Part shown: positions 36,403-43,816 of the stretch, piece after piece
Position numbering within the stretch: position 1 is the stretch's first letter
Layout of the letters: each line of letters begins with the position of its first letter
Assembly (NCBI RefSeq): GCF_014280035.1
Contig: NZ_CP047957.1
Location: 558,001-622,000, forward strand
DNA: 64,000 nt
Source: Synechococcus sp. A18-25c
GTDB lineage: Bacteria > Cyanobacteriota > Cyanobacteriia > PCC-6307 > Cyanobiaceae
Direction of reading: 5' to 3'
Translations under genes and position numbers: made by a program
Notes under the pieces: generated by a model
What the model was told of the DNA's origin: nothing
Databases searched by the model: none
Seen by the model: the letters and a program-made list of their open reading frames with translations, nothing else

Positions 36403-36783
36403 TCAGTCCGTTGACAGAATCCAGCCCGTTGACAAGGCGTTGACAACGATCGGGGCATTCAGCCCACGTTGACAAAATTCAGCGTCCAGGCGATCGAGCA
36501 CCATCGCCACCAGCAGACGCTTGCTGTTCCAGGTCAGGTGGGCCAGCAACAGACGCACCGTGGTCGCCGCCACCTCGGGGTCACCGGTGGCCAGGCCATC
36601 AAGCCATGGGCCCTCCAGCCTTTCCAAATCCGCCAGACCCTGAAGACACGTCATCTCGACGTTGGTCGTGGCGGTTCCCGGCATGGGCGTTTGTTGGCAA
36701 CGCTTCAGTTTGGCGGCGGTGCTCACCACCAGTGCATTGACCACAAATGCACCCGGTTTAAAGCTGCTTCTCGTAGGCAACAC
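36403..36783 (-). CDS. Hypothetical protein next to tmRNA
   Basis: Up to 126 aa; an internal start near residue 45 (MTCLQGLADLERLEGPWLDG) is plausible. The C-terminal part is a coherent helical segment (ATTVRLLLAHLTWNSKRLLV then VLDRLDAEFCQ). No family recognised. The last codons overlap the repeated CGTTGACA motifs after the tmRNA. Confidence 0.4.
   Translation of the reverse strand: MLPTRSSFKPGAFVVNALVVSTAAKLKRCQQTPMPGTATTNVEMTCLQGLADLERLEGPWLDGLATGDPEVAATTVRLLLAHLTWNSKRLLVAMVLDRLDAEFCQRGLNAPIVVNALSTGWILSTD
36409..36474. repeat. Four copies of CGTTGACA just after the tmRNA
   Basis: CGTTGACA occurs at 36409-36416, 36427-36434, 36438-36445 and 36467-36474, two copies preceded by CAGYCC-like sequence. 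Spacing is irregular (18, 11, 29 nt). They overlap the end of a hypothetical gene, so they could be coding coincidence, protein-binding sites or integration-related repeats. Confidence 0.4.
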
Positions 36784-37093
36784 CTCGGTAGGTCAGGCTC
36801 ACAACTTTTTGGATCGCCGTCTGTGCCTTCAGACGATTGAGGATGTACTCCCCCCTTCTGTACTGCATCAGGTGGATGCGCTCAGAACGTTCAGCGATCA
36901 AGGCTCTTTGTCCAGAAACCGGGATAAAAGCATTGATTCGCCGCATCAAATCTGAAGCTAAGTGGAAGCTCCAACTGGGCTGGCGTCGGTGCTCACCGCC
37001 AGTCGGAATTACAAAAAAAGCGCCCCCGCAGGGATGCTCGAGTTTCAGGATTCCAGGGCCTTTTTGATCCGCCGCCGGTGGTCTGAGATCCAC
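36758..37093 (-). CDS. Hypothetical ORF ending in a truncated DUF4278-like start
   Basis: 111 aa open frame with no recognised domain in its first 95 residues. Its last 14 codons, starting from a GTG at about 36802, read MSLTYRGVAYEKQL then stop; LTYRGVxY is the hallmark of DUF4278. This looks like a DUF4278 gene cut off after 14 residues, so the ORF may be a decayed locus rather than an intact gene. Confidence 0.3.
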   Translation of the reverse strand: MDLRPPAADQKGPGILKLEHPCGGAFFVIPTGGEHRRQPSWSFHLASDLMRRINAFIPVSGQRALIAERSERIHLMQYRRGEYILNRLKAQTAIQKVVSLTYRGVAYEKQL

Positions 37094-37251
37094 CGTGCCG
37101 CCCGTGCTGGGTCAAGCTCAGCAATCGCCGCCTGCAACAAAACCGCTGTCATTCCTGACTTCTCAAACGGATTTGATGGACTGATCTTGCTTGAATCAAC
37201 GCCTGCCATCTTGCAAGCACGATTCAATAGTTGAATCTGATTTGGTGTCAT
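37045..37251 (-). CDS. Small hypothetical protein
   Basis: 68 aa, helical, with a basic C-terminus (AARWISDHRRRIKKALES). Begins MTPNQIQLLNRACKMAGVDS. No family recognised. Overlaps the start of the neighbouring ORF. Confidence 0.4.
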   Translation of the reverse strand: MTPNQIQLLNRACKMAGVDSSKISPSNPFEKSGMTAVLLQAAIAELDPARAARWISDHRRRIKKALES

Positions 37252-37425
37252 GATTTACGGGCTGCAATGTCCCTAATTGACACCCTAATTTTAGCGAATG
37301 CGTTTTATCTACTTTGACTCAACTGCCCTTATCTATGCCAGGTATTGAAGGCTGATTGATGGAGTTAGTCAGACTAATTAGCAATGATAAACCTCTGTCA
37401 ATGCAGGGGCTTTGGGGGTGTAGGC

Positions 37426-37671
37426 TCAACAATTGTGGCTGCACTCGAACGTCCAAACTCCCTCACAGGCTCCGCCAGCTGTAGCTTCCAGCTCCTCGAC
37501 TGATAATTCTACCGATTGCATTGATTGAACATCTTCTGCAGTAATTGAAAAGCCTGCGTCTTTGGCGATTTCAACAGCAGCTTCAGGGGAGGCTGCTGCC
37601 TTGAGCTTGTCCTGAAGGCTGGTGTCAGCCATGACCTTCTCTAGGAACGCTTTGAGTTGCTCTTCTGACAT
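37426..37671 (-). CDS. Prochlorosin-like (Nif11-leader) lantipeptide precursor 1
   Basis: 81 aa. Leader residues 1-67 begin MSEEQLKAFLEKVMADTSLQ, contain IAKDAGFSITAEDVQSMQS and end ELEATAGG, the class II double-glycine leader seen in ProcA peptides of Prochlorococcus and Synechococcus. The 14-residue core ACEGVWTFECSHNC has three Cys plus Thr and Ser, enough for two lanthionine-type rings. No LanM enzyme or peptidase-transporter lies in the window, so modification would be in trans. Confidence 0.85.
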   Translation of the reverse strand: MSEEQLKAFLEKVMADTSLQDKLKAAASPEAAVEIAKDAGFSITAEDVQSMQSVELSVEELEATAGGACEGVWTFECSHNC

Positions 37672-37859
37672 TGGAGGGCGTGGAGCTACAGCCTGGTCAT
37701 AGCAACGTTCGGTAGCGGTGTCAGTTAGTAATAAAACAGCGCGCTAAATGCGGGCGATGGTATTAGGTATTGAAGGCTGATTGAAGGGGTTAGTCAGACG
37801 ATTGAAGCAATAAAAGCTCGTGACAATGCAGGAGCTTTGGGGACGTAGGATTACTTGCG

Positions 37860-38105
37860 CTAACCCAACCCCCAACCACAGGTCGCTGTGGGGTATCCCC
37901 CGCCGGATGCGCCCTCTAGCTCCTCGTCTGAAACTTCTACCGTTGCCGATTGCATTGATTGAACATCTTCTGCAGTAATTGAAAAGCCTGCGTCTTTGGC
38001 GATTTCAATGGCGGCTTCAGGTGAGGCTGCTGCCTTGAGCTTTTCCTGAAGGCTGGTGTCAGCCATGACCTTCTCTAGGAACGCTTTGAGTTGCTCTTCT
38101 GACAT
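37860..38105 (-). CDS. Prochlorosin-like (Nif11-leader) lantipeptide precursor 2
   Basis: 81 aa, leader almost identical to precursor 1 through IAKDAGFSITAEDVQSMQS, with a small insertion before EELEGASGG. The core GYPTATCGWGLG has one Cys at position 7 and Thr at 4 and 6; Thr4-Cys7 would give one four-residue ring. The leader is conserved while the core is unrelated to its neighbour, the pattern typical of prochlorosin families. Confidence 0.83.
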   Translation of the reverse strand: MSEEQLKAFLEKVMADTSLQEKLKAAASPEAAIEIAKDAGFSITAEDVQSMQSATVEVSDEELEGASGGGYPTATCGWGLG

Positions 38106-38229
38106 TGGAGGGCGTGGAGCTACAGCCTTTTGATAGTCACGATTGGCTTCAACGACTCAAACGGTCATCGATAAGCCACCAAACAGCCACTTGCGCATGG
38201 GTCGCATGCCAGGGCAACGACCCCATGGC

Positions 38230-38499
38230 TCAACTACTACCTAATTGACCCCCGCCACCAGCAATGGCAGCAAGGGCAACAGCATCCAGCTCGAAATCAT
38301 CGAACTCGTCATCGTCATCCATCTGCCTGAGGAAGCCACGCACCTCTTCCACGGTGAGGGTCATCCCCTTCTCTGCCGCAATCTCCACCATGCGCTGGAT
38401 CGAGGCATCAGGGTCTGAGGTCATCAGCTTGAACAGCTCACCCTGCACACTCATCGGCACCGCATCACGCATTGCCTTGAACTCGTCCAGGGTTGCCAT
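38230..38499 (-). CDS. Nif11-related double-glycine peptide with acidic leader
   Basis: 89 aa. Begins MATLDEFKAMRDAVPMSVQG, contains MVEIAAEKGMTLTVEEVRGF, an acidic DDDDEFDDFELD stretch and ends AIAGGGGQLGSS. The fold pattern and GG site resemble Nif11/nitrile-hydratase-type leaders, but the remaining peptide has no Cys. It may be a helper or a decayed precursor. It lies directly upstream of precursor 2; a damaged copy sits in the same position upstream of precursor 3. Confidence 0.6.
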   Translation of the reverse strand: MATLDEFKAMRDAVPMSVQGELFKLMTSDPDASIQRMVEIAAEKGMTLTVEEVRGFLRQMDDDDEFDDFELDAVALAAIAGGGGQLGSS

Positions 38500-38552
38500 C
38501 AGCGGATCTGCAGCGTGACTCCGTTGTAGCCCTGATGCGGCAACAGTTCAGC

Positions 38553-38573
38553 CACCCGGATCGAACCGGGTGA
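38553..38573. other. Hairpin after a small ORF
   Basis: CACCCGG-ATCGAA-CCGGGTG, 7-bp perfect stem, starting a few nt after the stop of the 36-aa ORF on the minus strand. No T-run follows. Confidence 0.4.
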
Positions 38574-38579
38574 CCCGCT

Positions 38580-38690
38580 TCAGCGCACTTGGACCCGAAG
38601 TCCTTCCTCGATGCGGTTTAAAGATGTTTGCTCGGAGTGAGTGGCGAGCATGCCAATGACGGTGAAGGCGATAACCAGTGCGCAAGCCAT
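38580..38690 (-). CDS. Small single-helix membrane protein, hypothetical
   Basis: 36 aa from the ATG at 38690: a hydrophobic N-terminal helix (MACALVIAFTVIGMLATH) then a polar tail (NRIEEGLRVQVR). It is too short for most gene finders. It is followed by the 38553-38573 hairpin. Function unknown. Confidence 0.4.
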   Translation of the reverse strand: MACALVIAFTVIGMLATHSEQTSLNRIEEGLRVQVR

Positions 38691-39264
38691 GAGCTGAGAA
38701 GTGTGTGGTTTGGGGTCTCCCCCTTCGATGCACACACCATCTCGGGAATCACCAAACGACTCGATGATCTGCCTTAAAGCAACCTGTGATGTTGCTCACA
38801 GGGTTTTAAAAGCACTGCAATGACTCGGTTTCAAAGACTCACTCCCCAGTTCCAGCCCACCATCCGATCTGCTTCCTCCTCGTTAAGTCATGGCACCGTG
38901 AAGTGACGCTTCAGCTCGTCAACCACATCCAGCAAAAGCTTGTAAAAGCCCAGCTCAAGCAATGACCCGTACCCAAAACTTTTTCGCACGTCATACAAGT
39001 ATCAGTTCAATCAAGAGCATGACGGTCATCAATATTTCCAGTGTCAACGGTTTGGTTGAACTGCTGTAAGTGTTGATGACCGTCAGAAGAATCTGAGGTA
39101 TGGCTAACAAGGATCGCCCGCTCGTTGATCATCATTCGCCCTAGGCTGGTGAAGTGGGTTGGCTGGCGAACGCTCAAGATTGGTGGTACGGATCAAACTC
39201 GCCGTCATGCCCACACTTTTGGGTTTCTACAAAAAATCAGTCTTGTGAGTACATCGTCGAAGTC
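38691..39264. other. Long intergenic stretch with an inverted repeat
   Basis: No convincing gene in about 570 nt. A 16-codon open frame (MTVINISSVNGLVELL) sits inside the 39020-39085 inverted repeat. The remainder shows no clear ORF, repeat or RNA signature. Confidence 0.5.
39020..39085. repeat. Perfect 13-bp inverted repeat with 40-nt spacer
   Basis: TGACGGTCATCAA at 39020-39032 and its exact complement TTGATGACCGTCA at 39073-39085. As RNA this forms a strong stem with a 40-nt loop; it could be an sRNA, a regulatory stem or a relic of a mobile element end. Confidence 0.7.
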
Positions 39265-39597
39265 TTAGTTAGTTTCATCAAGTACGCTGGGTTGGCACAT
39301 CAAAATAATGAACCAGATGCCGCCTATAAACGGAACCAGGCTAATAAAGATCCACTGCCATTGTTTGCCAATGTCGCGAAGCCGACGAACCACGAGCGAA
39401 AGATTGGGGAAGATGCTCGCGACTCCATAGAAAAGGGTTAGAACAGCTCCAAACTCTGATGCATTTCCTAGCGATTGCAACACGAGTATGACGATGAACT
39501 GGGTGAGGAAGAACCACCAATATTCGGCTCTTGTTGCTTTACCGCCGTAGGTGAAGGCCTTTCTCCAAGCAGTAGTGAATGCTTCTGCAGGTCCCAT
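39265..39597 (-). CDS. DUF805 family membrane protein
   Basis: 110 aa from the ATG at 39597 (MGPAEAFTTAWRKAFTYGGK), the usual DUF805 start; the frame is open to 39717 but that part is not family-like. Contains the DUF805 motif RAEYWWFFL, several membrane helices and VVRRLRDIGKQWQWI. Function unknown. Confidence 0.8.
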   Translation of the reverse strand: MGPAEAFTTAWRKAFTYGGKATRAEYWWFFLTQFIVILVLQSLGNASEFGAVLTLFYGVASIFPNLSLVVRRLRDIGKQWQWIFISLVPFIGGIWFIILMCQPSVLDETN

Positions 39598-39823
39598 GTG
39601 ACTCAATGCAAGGTCTCCGTGCCTTGTTTTAGAGCTCAACAGAGCGACTGGCAGCACGAGGTTCACTACAGCACACAAAAGAGAGAGTCGTGCTAGTCGC
39701 AGCTTGTAGCCCACCATTCACATTCGTCGTATCCCAGCTGTCAGCTAGCTGCCCCAGCACAAGCATTGGAGTCCGCCGGCCGCGCCATCACTGCTCATCT
39801 ACCGAAAGCCCCGCTTGAGATGT

Positions 39824-39968
39824 TTATCGCTCTTCAACAGAAATTGTGAAGCCTGCTTCCTTGGCAATGCCTCCAATGGCATCAGGGTCGGTGACACCTT
39901 TTAGCTTTTGTTGAAGCGCTGGGTCTGACTGAATGGCTTCCAGAACGCTTTGGTTGCTCTTTTTACAT
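39824..39968 (-). pseudogene. Decayed Nif11-leader precursor gene
   Basis: Reading from just after a degraded start (ATG followed by TAA at 39963-39968) gives a frame with LEAIQSDPALQQKLKGVTDP then IAKEAGFTISVEER and a stop, clearly a Nif11-type leader. There is no GG site and no core. The flank ACATTGGAGT resembles the intact copies. Confidence 0.65.
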
Positions 39969-40102
39969 TGGAGTAAGTGATACTATAATTTAGCTGTAGC
40001 AACGGTCAGCACCATTTCGCTGATTGATCTTCAATGAGGGCGTTGGCTACTAGAAGACTTCACGAAATGCTCAAGCTTTCTTCTCTAGGCGTTTCTCGGA
40101 CC

Positions 40103-40390
40103 TTACAGCACGCGTGCGGGTGGGTTTCCCTCGGTCTGAAACAAGCACGCTCTGCATCTGATGTCGATATCGAAGCTGGGAGATTGCACTCCTCCTGCTG
40201 CAGCTTCCAGCTCCTCGTCTGATACTTCTCCCGATTCCATTGATTGAATATCTTCTGCGGTAATTGCAAATCCTGCTTCTTTGGCGATTGCAATCGCAGC
40301 TCCAGGGGAGGCTGCTGCTTTCAGCTTTTCCTGAAGCCCGGTGTCGCCTTTGACAATTTCTAGAAAGGCTTTGACTTGTTCTTCGGACAT
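40103..40390 (-). CDS. Prochlorosin-like (Nif11-leader) lantipeptide precursor 3
   Basis: 95 aa. Leader begins MSEEQVKAFLEIVKGDTGLQ, contains IAKEAGFAITAEDIQSMESG and ends EELEAAAGG. The 28-residue remainder starts VQSPSFDIDIRCRACLFQTE and has two Cys (12, 15), two Ser (3, 5) and one Thr (19), so one or two rings are possible. More diverged from precursors 1 and 2 than they are from each other. Confidence 0.8.
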   Translation of the reverse strand: MSEEQVKAFLEIVKGDTGLQEKLKAAASPGAAIAIAKEAGFAITAEDIQSMESGEVSDEELEAAAGGVQSPSFDIDIRCRACLFQTEGNPPARVL

Positions 40391-40494
40391 TGAAGTGAGT
40401 GGGACTTCTGGCGTCTCCTAGCCACGATCGGCTTCAACGACTCAAACGGTCAGGGATGAGCCGCCAAAGAGCCATCTGCGCATGGGTCGCATGC

Positions 40495-40721
40495 CAAGGC
40501 AACGGCATCCAGCTCGATGTCATCGAACTCGTCATCGCCGTGCATCTCCCTGAGTAAGCCACGCACCTCTTCGGCGGTCATCGTCATCCCTTTCTCAGCA
40601 GCTCTCCACCATGCGTCGAACCGAAGCATCAGGTTGTTGAGGTCATCAGCCTGAACAGCTCCCCTTGCACATTCATCGTCACCGCATCTCGCATGGCCTT
40701 GAACTCTTCCAGCGTTGCCAT
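40495..40721 (-). pseudogene. Frameshifted copy of the MATLDEFK-type peptide gene
   Basis: From the ATG at 40721 it reads MATLEEFKAMRDAV then stops after 30 codons because of a +1 change (ACAACC where the intact copy has GACCC). A second frameshift follows in the VEIAAEKG region. DNA similarity to 38230-38499 continues to about 40495. It occupies the same place relative to precursor 3 as the intact copy does to precursor 2, so the pair was duplicated as a block. Confidence 0.8.
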
Positions 40722-41324
40722 CGGTCTTTGTGTGGAATCCCTGTTCGGGGTTGCGCAGCGACCGCCAAGAGATCTATCACGGACATGTAGCGACCGCTAC
40801 TAAACGTTCACTCCACTTCTGTGGGGCGCAGCTCGATCCAAGCCATGGAACGGGGGCTTGGGCTCTGCAGGAGCTGTGATGACCGCGTTGTATTGGAACG
40901 GTTCAGCATTTGCACCAGTGAGGAAGACTGCCGCTAAGAAAGAGGCGGTTTTACTGCATCTGGAAGCAGCTTTCATGGGCGCCGATGCCATCCCCTCACA
41001 GAAGCACCGAGGATTGATGTATCTCCGCCAAAACGGATTCGCAGCAACCCGCTGAGTCTCTCAAGCGCTGAGTGGAGTGGTTTTGCAGACAACACCACAC
41101 ATCACGGCGTTGCAAGGCGGCTCTTTCTGAGTGCCCAGGGGTCTTTTTAGGGGTCTTTGGGAATCCAATCGGGTGACGGCCTACTCCACGTCCAGGTGAT
41201 TTAGCGCCATTCCCTCCTCGCCATCGACTGTTTGCCGGTCCAATGACCCAATCAGTTACGGCAACGTTGTTGAAATCCCACTTCCCTGCTCCTAGAACCA
41301 GTCTTGAATGAGTCCCTACTTCCG
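40722..41324. other. Intergenic stretch with one ambiguous small ORF pair
   Basis: About 600 nt. Opposing small frames overlap at 40800-41055: plus 65 aa (MTALYWNGSAFAPVRKTAAK core) and minus, from an ATG at 40976, 58 aa with a signal-peptide-like start (TASFLAAVFLTGANA). Neither can be preferred from sequence alone. Nothing else recognised. Confidence 0.4.
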
Positions 41325-41579
41325 ATGAGAGCTGTCGTCACTTCACTCGTCCTTGTCTCGTCAGCCATCGCTGCACCGGCCTTCGCCCAAAAGGAAATTC
41401 CCAAAGCTCCGGGGCATGACCAGTGCCCGCTGGGTTACGTCAACACTCTGGGAACAACCTGCGTCTCTCCCATCTACTACGAGGTTGCGCCCACGAATGG
41501 CGGGGCATGCTTAGAGGGGTGGATGAACATCGGCGCTGGGTATTGCAAGAAGAAAACAGGTCCCCTCGGAATCCTCTAA
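41325..41579 (+). CDS. Small secreted protein with four cysteines
   Basis: 84 aa from the ATG at 41325. Signal peptide (MRAVVTSLVLVSSAIAAPAF, cleavage after AFA) then a mature part with four Cys in two similar halves: DQCPLGYVNTLGTTC and GACLEGWMNIGAGYC. The internal symmetry (C-x2-G-x-N-x4-G-x2-C type) suggests two disulfides. Function unknown. A secreted metalloprotease gene follows. Confidence 0.65.
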   Translation: MRAVVTSLVLVSSAIAAPAFAQKEIPKAPGHDQCPLGYVNTLGTTCVSPIYYEVAPTNGGACLEGWMNIGAGYCKKKTGPLGIL

Positions 41580-41815
41580 CCACCTCCGGAGCGATCGGCA
41601 AAAAGGTGGCTTCGTTGCCACCCTTCACTATCAGAATTCCAGCACTCTGTTGATCTGCTGCCGGTTGTCTCCCTGTTGTCAGGGGAATGCTGAGGCACAA
41701 CGCCATCGAAGTCAGGGAAACCCTGCAGAGATCAGGAGGCCGGGAACGATGCTCCCTTCCCGGTGCTGACGATGCAAGCGCAGCTCGGCATTATGCGCGG
41801 ACTAACTCTCGATCC

Positions 41816-42529
41816 ATGCTGCGCCGTCTCCCCATTGGATTACTGGCGTCTGCTGTTGTCATGGCGCCACTGCCAGCTTTTGCTGAGCATTGCGACAATC
41901 AACCCACAGCTCGGGCTTTGATTGCCCCATGGAATGCTGCCGACCAGGAGTTCCTTGGAGGACGCACATCAATCAGCTATTTCTTTGAAATGCGGCGACG
42001 CCGCTATCAAGTGGTGTATGGCAATGCCAAAGGGGAAATTATCCCAGGCTCACCATGGCAAATGATCGAGTCTGATCCTTTTTATGACGAAGAAAAAACC
42101 TTGGGCATTGAGCTGATCAGGGCCACTGATCGGTTGATCAGCCTTGATTTTCGGGAGGTTCGGCGGGCCCAAGATGCTGACCTGGTCATCGTTGGATACT
42201 GCGATAAGAACGACGAAAAAGAGGGAGCGCTTGCGCAGAATGCTGGAGGGACTCAATACATCATGATCTTGAATGGATGTCGGGGAATCGCTACTGGGCA
42301 AGAAGATCCCGTCTGGTTATTCCTGCACGAATTTGGCCATGCCCTTGGCCTTGAACATCCCTTCTCAGACGTCGATGGGGATTGTCTCTATGACAACCAG
42401 CCCTTTTCAAAGGCTTCTGCGCATGCAGGGATAACGGTGATGGCTTACAAGCCAGGACCAGGTCGTCCGCCTCGGTTTTTTACTGATTATGACATTGCTG
42501 TCTTGCAGAGAATCTGGGGCTCGGAATGA
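41816..42529 (+). CDS. Secreted matrixin-type zinc metalloprotease
   Basis: 237 aa from the ATG at 41816, with a signal peptide (RRLPIGLLASAVVMAPLPAF, cleavage near AFAEH). The metzincin zinc motif HEFGHALGLEH is followed about 35 residues later by a Met-turn (GITVMAYKPG). The domain is short, with no repeat or targeting region. Probably periplasmic or extracellular; the substrate is unknown. Confidence 0.85.
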   Translation: MLRRLPIGLLASAVVMAPLPAFAEHCDNQPTARALIAPWNAADQEFLGGRTSISYFFEMRRRRYQVVYGNAKGEIIPGSPWQMIESDPFYDEEKTLGIELIRATDRLISLDFREVRRAQDADLVIVGYCDKNDEKEGALAQNAGGTQYIMILNGCRGIATGQEDPVWLFLHEFGHALGLEHPFSDVDGDCLYDNQPFSKASAHAGITVMAYKPGPGRPPRFFTDYDIAVLQRIWGSE

Positions 42530-42825
42530 AGAAGGGACTCCCATGATCGATGGATCAATAACTCTCTTAAATAGTCATTGGGTTTCAGGAATGCAGGACC
42601 AAAGCAAAGCAAGCGCACTGGGTGCAAGCCGATACGCACTCAGTCTCTGGTCAGGGGTAGCCCGTGATTCGTCAGACAAAACGTCTTAACGCCATTGATG
42701 CGTGGAAGAAGATGCAGCAAAGAAGCTTGCAACGGTCTTAGTCCCTGTGCACTTAACACTCTTCAAGGCTGCGAATGGTGCCAGGTCTTGGAGCTTCTGT
42801 TGAAGCGCTGGGGCTGATTGATTGC
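42530..42825. other. Spacer with a Nif11-leader-like fragment
   Basis: A 48-codon plus-strand frame from 42543 has no recognisable features. On the minus strand about 42770-42824 reads NQSAPALQQKLQDLAPFA, resembling the leader fragment at 39824-39968 (PALQQKLKGVTDP), and may be another remnant of the precursor family. Confidence 0.35.
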
Positions 42826-42945
42826 TTATTCGCCTTCATCATCTGGCTGCTTGGCCTTCCAACGTTCAAACCAAACAGCGACTGCGAGGGACACACCCAT
42901 GGCAAATCCAGCACCAATCAGAACCACGCCAACTTCGACCGGCAT
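42826..42945 (-). CDS. Small single-helix membrane protein, hypothetical
   Basis: 39 aa from the ATG at 42945: MPVEVGVVLIGAGFAMGVSL then AVAVWFERWKAKQPDDEGE. One transmembrane helix with a charged C-terminal tail, the layout of many small thylakoid or plasma membrane proteins in cyanobacteria. Function unknown. Confidence 0.6.
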   Translation of the reverse strand: MPVEVGVVLIGAGFAMGVSLAVAVWFERWKAKQPDDEGE

Positions 42946-43170
42946 CAAGACCACCTGTTACTGCCCCAAATCATCGGACAAGATCGACCATGGGTACCGG
43001 GGCACTTCCGCTTGAAGAGATCCTCCAGCCAATCCACTGCCGTAGGACTTCGATCAATCAGCTGACTGGAGCGATGCCGTGCCGCCACACCAGCCAGTTG
43101 CTGCGGAGTACTGCAAGCAACAGCTCAGACTGGGCTTTCAATTCAAGATGTGCTGAATCACGATTGCTTC

Positions 43171-43512
43171 ATGGCCTCGAAGTTTTTCCACGTTCACCAC
43201 GAGTTCCGTGCCGGTAAAGCGCAGCAGTGGTGGGAGACAGCGCAAGCTGCGATGGCCCCAGGTGGTGGTTGGGATGAGGCAGTCGCTCAAAATCTCGAAG
43301 CGGGTTTCTACAACCACGCCTTCTGCCCTGTTGGACCTGAGGGGCCTGCTTTCTGCATCTGGGAAGTCCGCGAGGGAATCACAGCAGAGGAGTTTCAAGA
43401 GTTCATCGACGGCCCCAATGGCGTGAACTTTGGATTGGGTGCATGGATGAATATTTGCAAGGAGATCAACATTGAAATGGCAGGGAACCCTCCGTATCCA
43501 AGGAAGTTCTGA
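43171..43512 (+). CDS. Conserved hypothetical protein, possible dimeric alpha-beta barrel
   Basis: 113 aa from the ATG at 43171 (MASKFFHVHHEFRAGKAQQW). The pattern of strand, helix (KAQQWWETAQAAM), strand with NHAFCPVGPEGPAFCIWEV and helix (TAEEFQEFIDG) suggests a ferredoxin-like/dimeric alpha-beta barrel fold, similar in style to the DUF3303 protein at 45.6 kb. Function unknown. Confidence 0.65.
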   Translation: MASKFFHVHHEFRAGKAQQWWETAQAAMAPGGGWDEAVAQNLEAGFYNHAFCPVGPEGPAFCIWEVREGITAEEFQEFIDGPNGVNFGLGAWMNICKEINIEMAGNPPYPRKF

Positions 43513-43660
43513 AAACAATCGCGAATCAGTGCAGTGGTGATGAGCCATGCTCCCGCCAGAGCTCTGATCATTCAGGCCGAAGTTCGTCATCATGGTGATC
43601 GATGACACATTGTGGTTTGGTTCGTTTGGCTACGACTGAAGTGTTGTCTGATGGGTGGAC

Positions 43661-43816
43661 ATGGGTTTTGACGAACTGGATCGCACGACCAGGTACATCG
43701 TTGATGCCAAGGCTCGGGCCAGTGCAATGCTCGATGAGCAAGCTCCAAAGCTGACTGCTCTTGAGAAGGCCATTTGGGTGAAGTTAAAGCGGGATGAACG
43801 TCACTCACCCAGATAA
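43661..43816 (+). CDS. Small conserved-looking hypothetical protein
   Basis: 51 aa from the ATG at 43661: MGFDELDRTTRYIVDAKARA, then MLDEQAPKLTALEKAIWVKL and a basic end. Strongly helical with good codon use; a shorter overlapping frame from 43651 stops early. Function unknown. Confidence 0.5.
   Translation: MGFDELDRTTRYIVDAKARASAMLDEQAPKLTALEKAIWVKLKRDERHSPR

Larger units (their letters stand above)
37340..38190. repeat. Tandem duplication of a precursor-peptide unit (about 430 bp x 2)
   Basis: Copy 1 (about 37340-37764) and copy 2 (about 37765-38190) each contain AGGTATTGAAGGCTGATTGA, a near-identical leader-peptide gene and the shared upstream block CATTGGAGGGCGTGGAGCTACAGCC. They differ mainly over the 3' core-peptide codons and the far 5' flank. 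A third, more distant copy lies at 40103-40440. Confidence 0.75.

Noticed and set aside
38553-38573. tRNA-like T-arm (GGTTCGATCC)
   Set aside because: The loop is one base off and no acceptor, D or anticodon arm can be drawn around it; treated as a simple hairpin.
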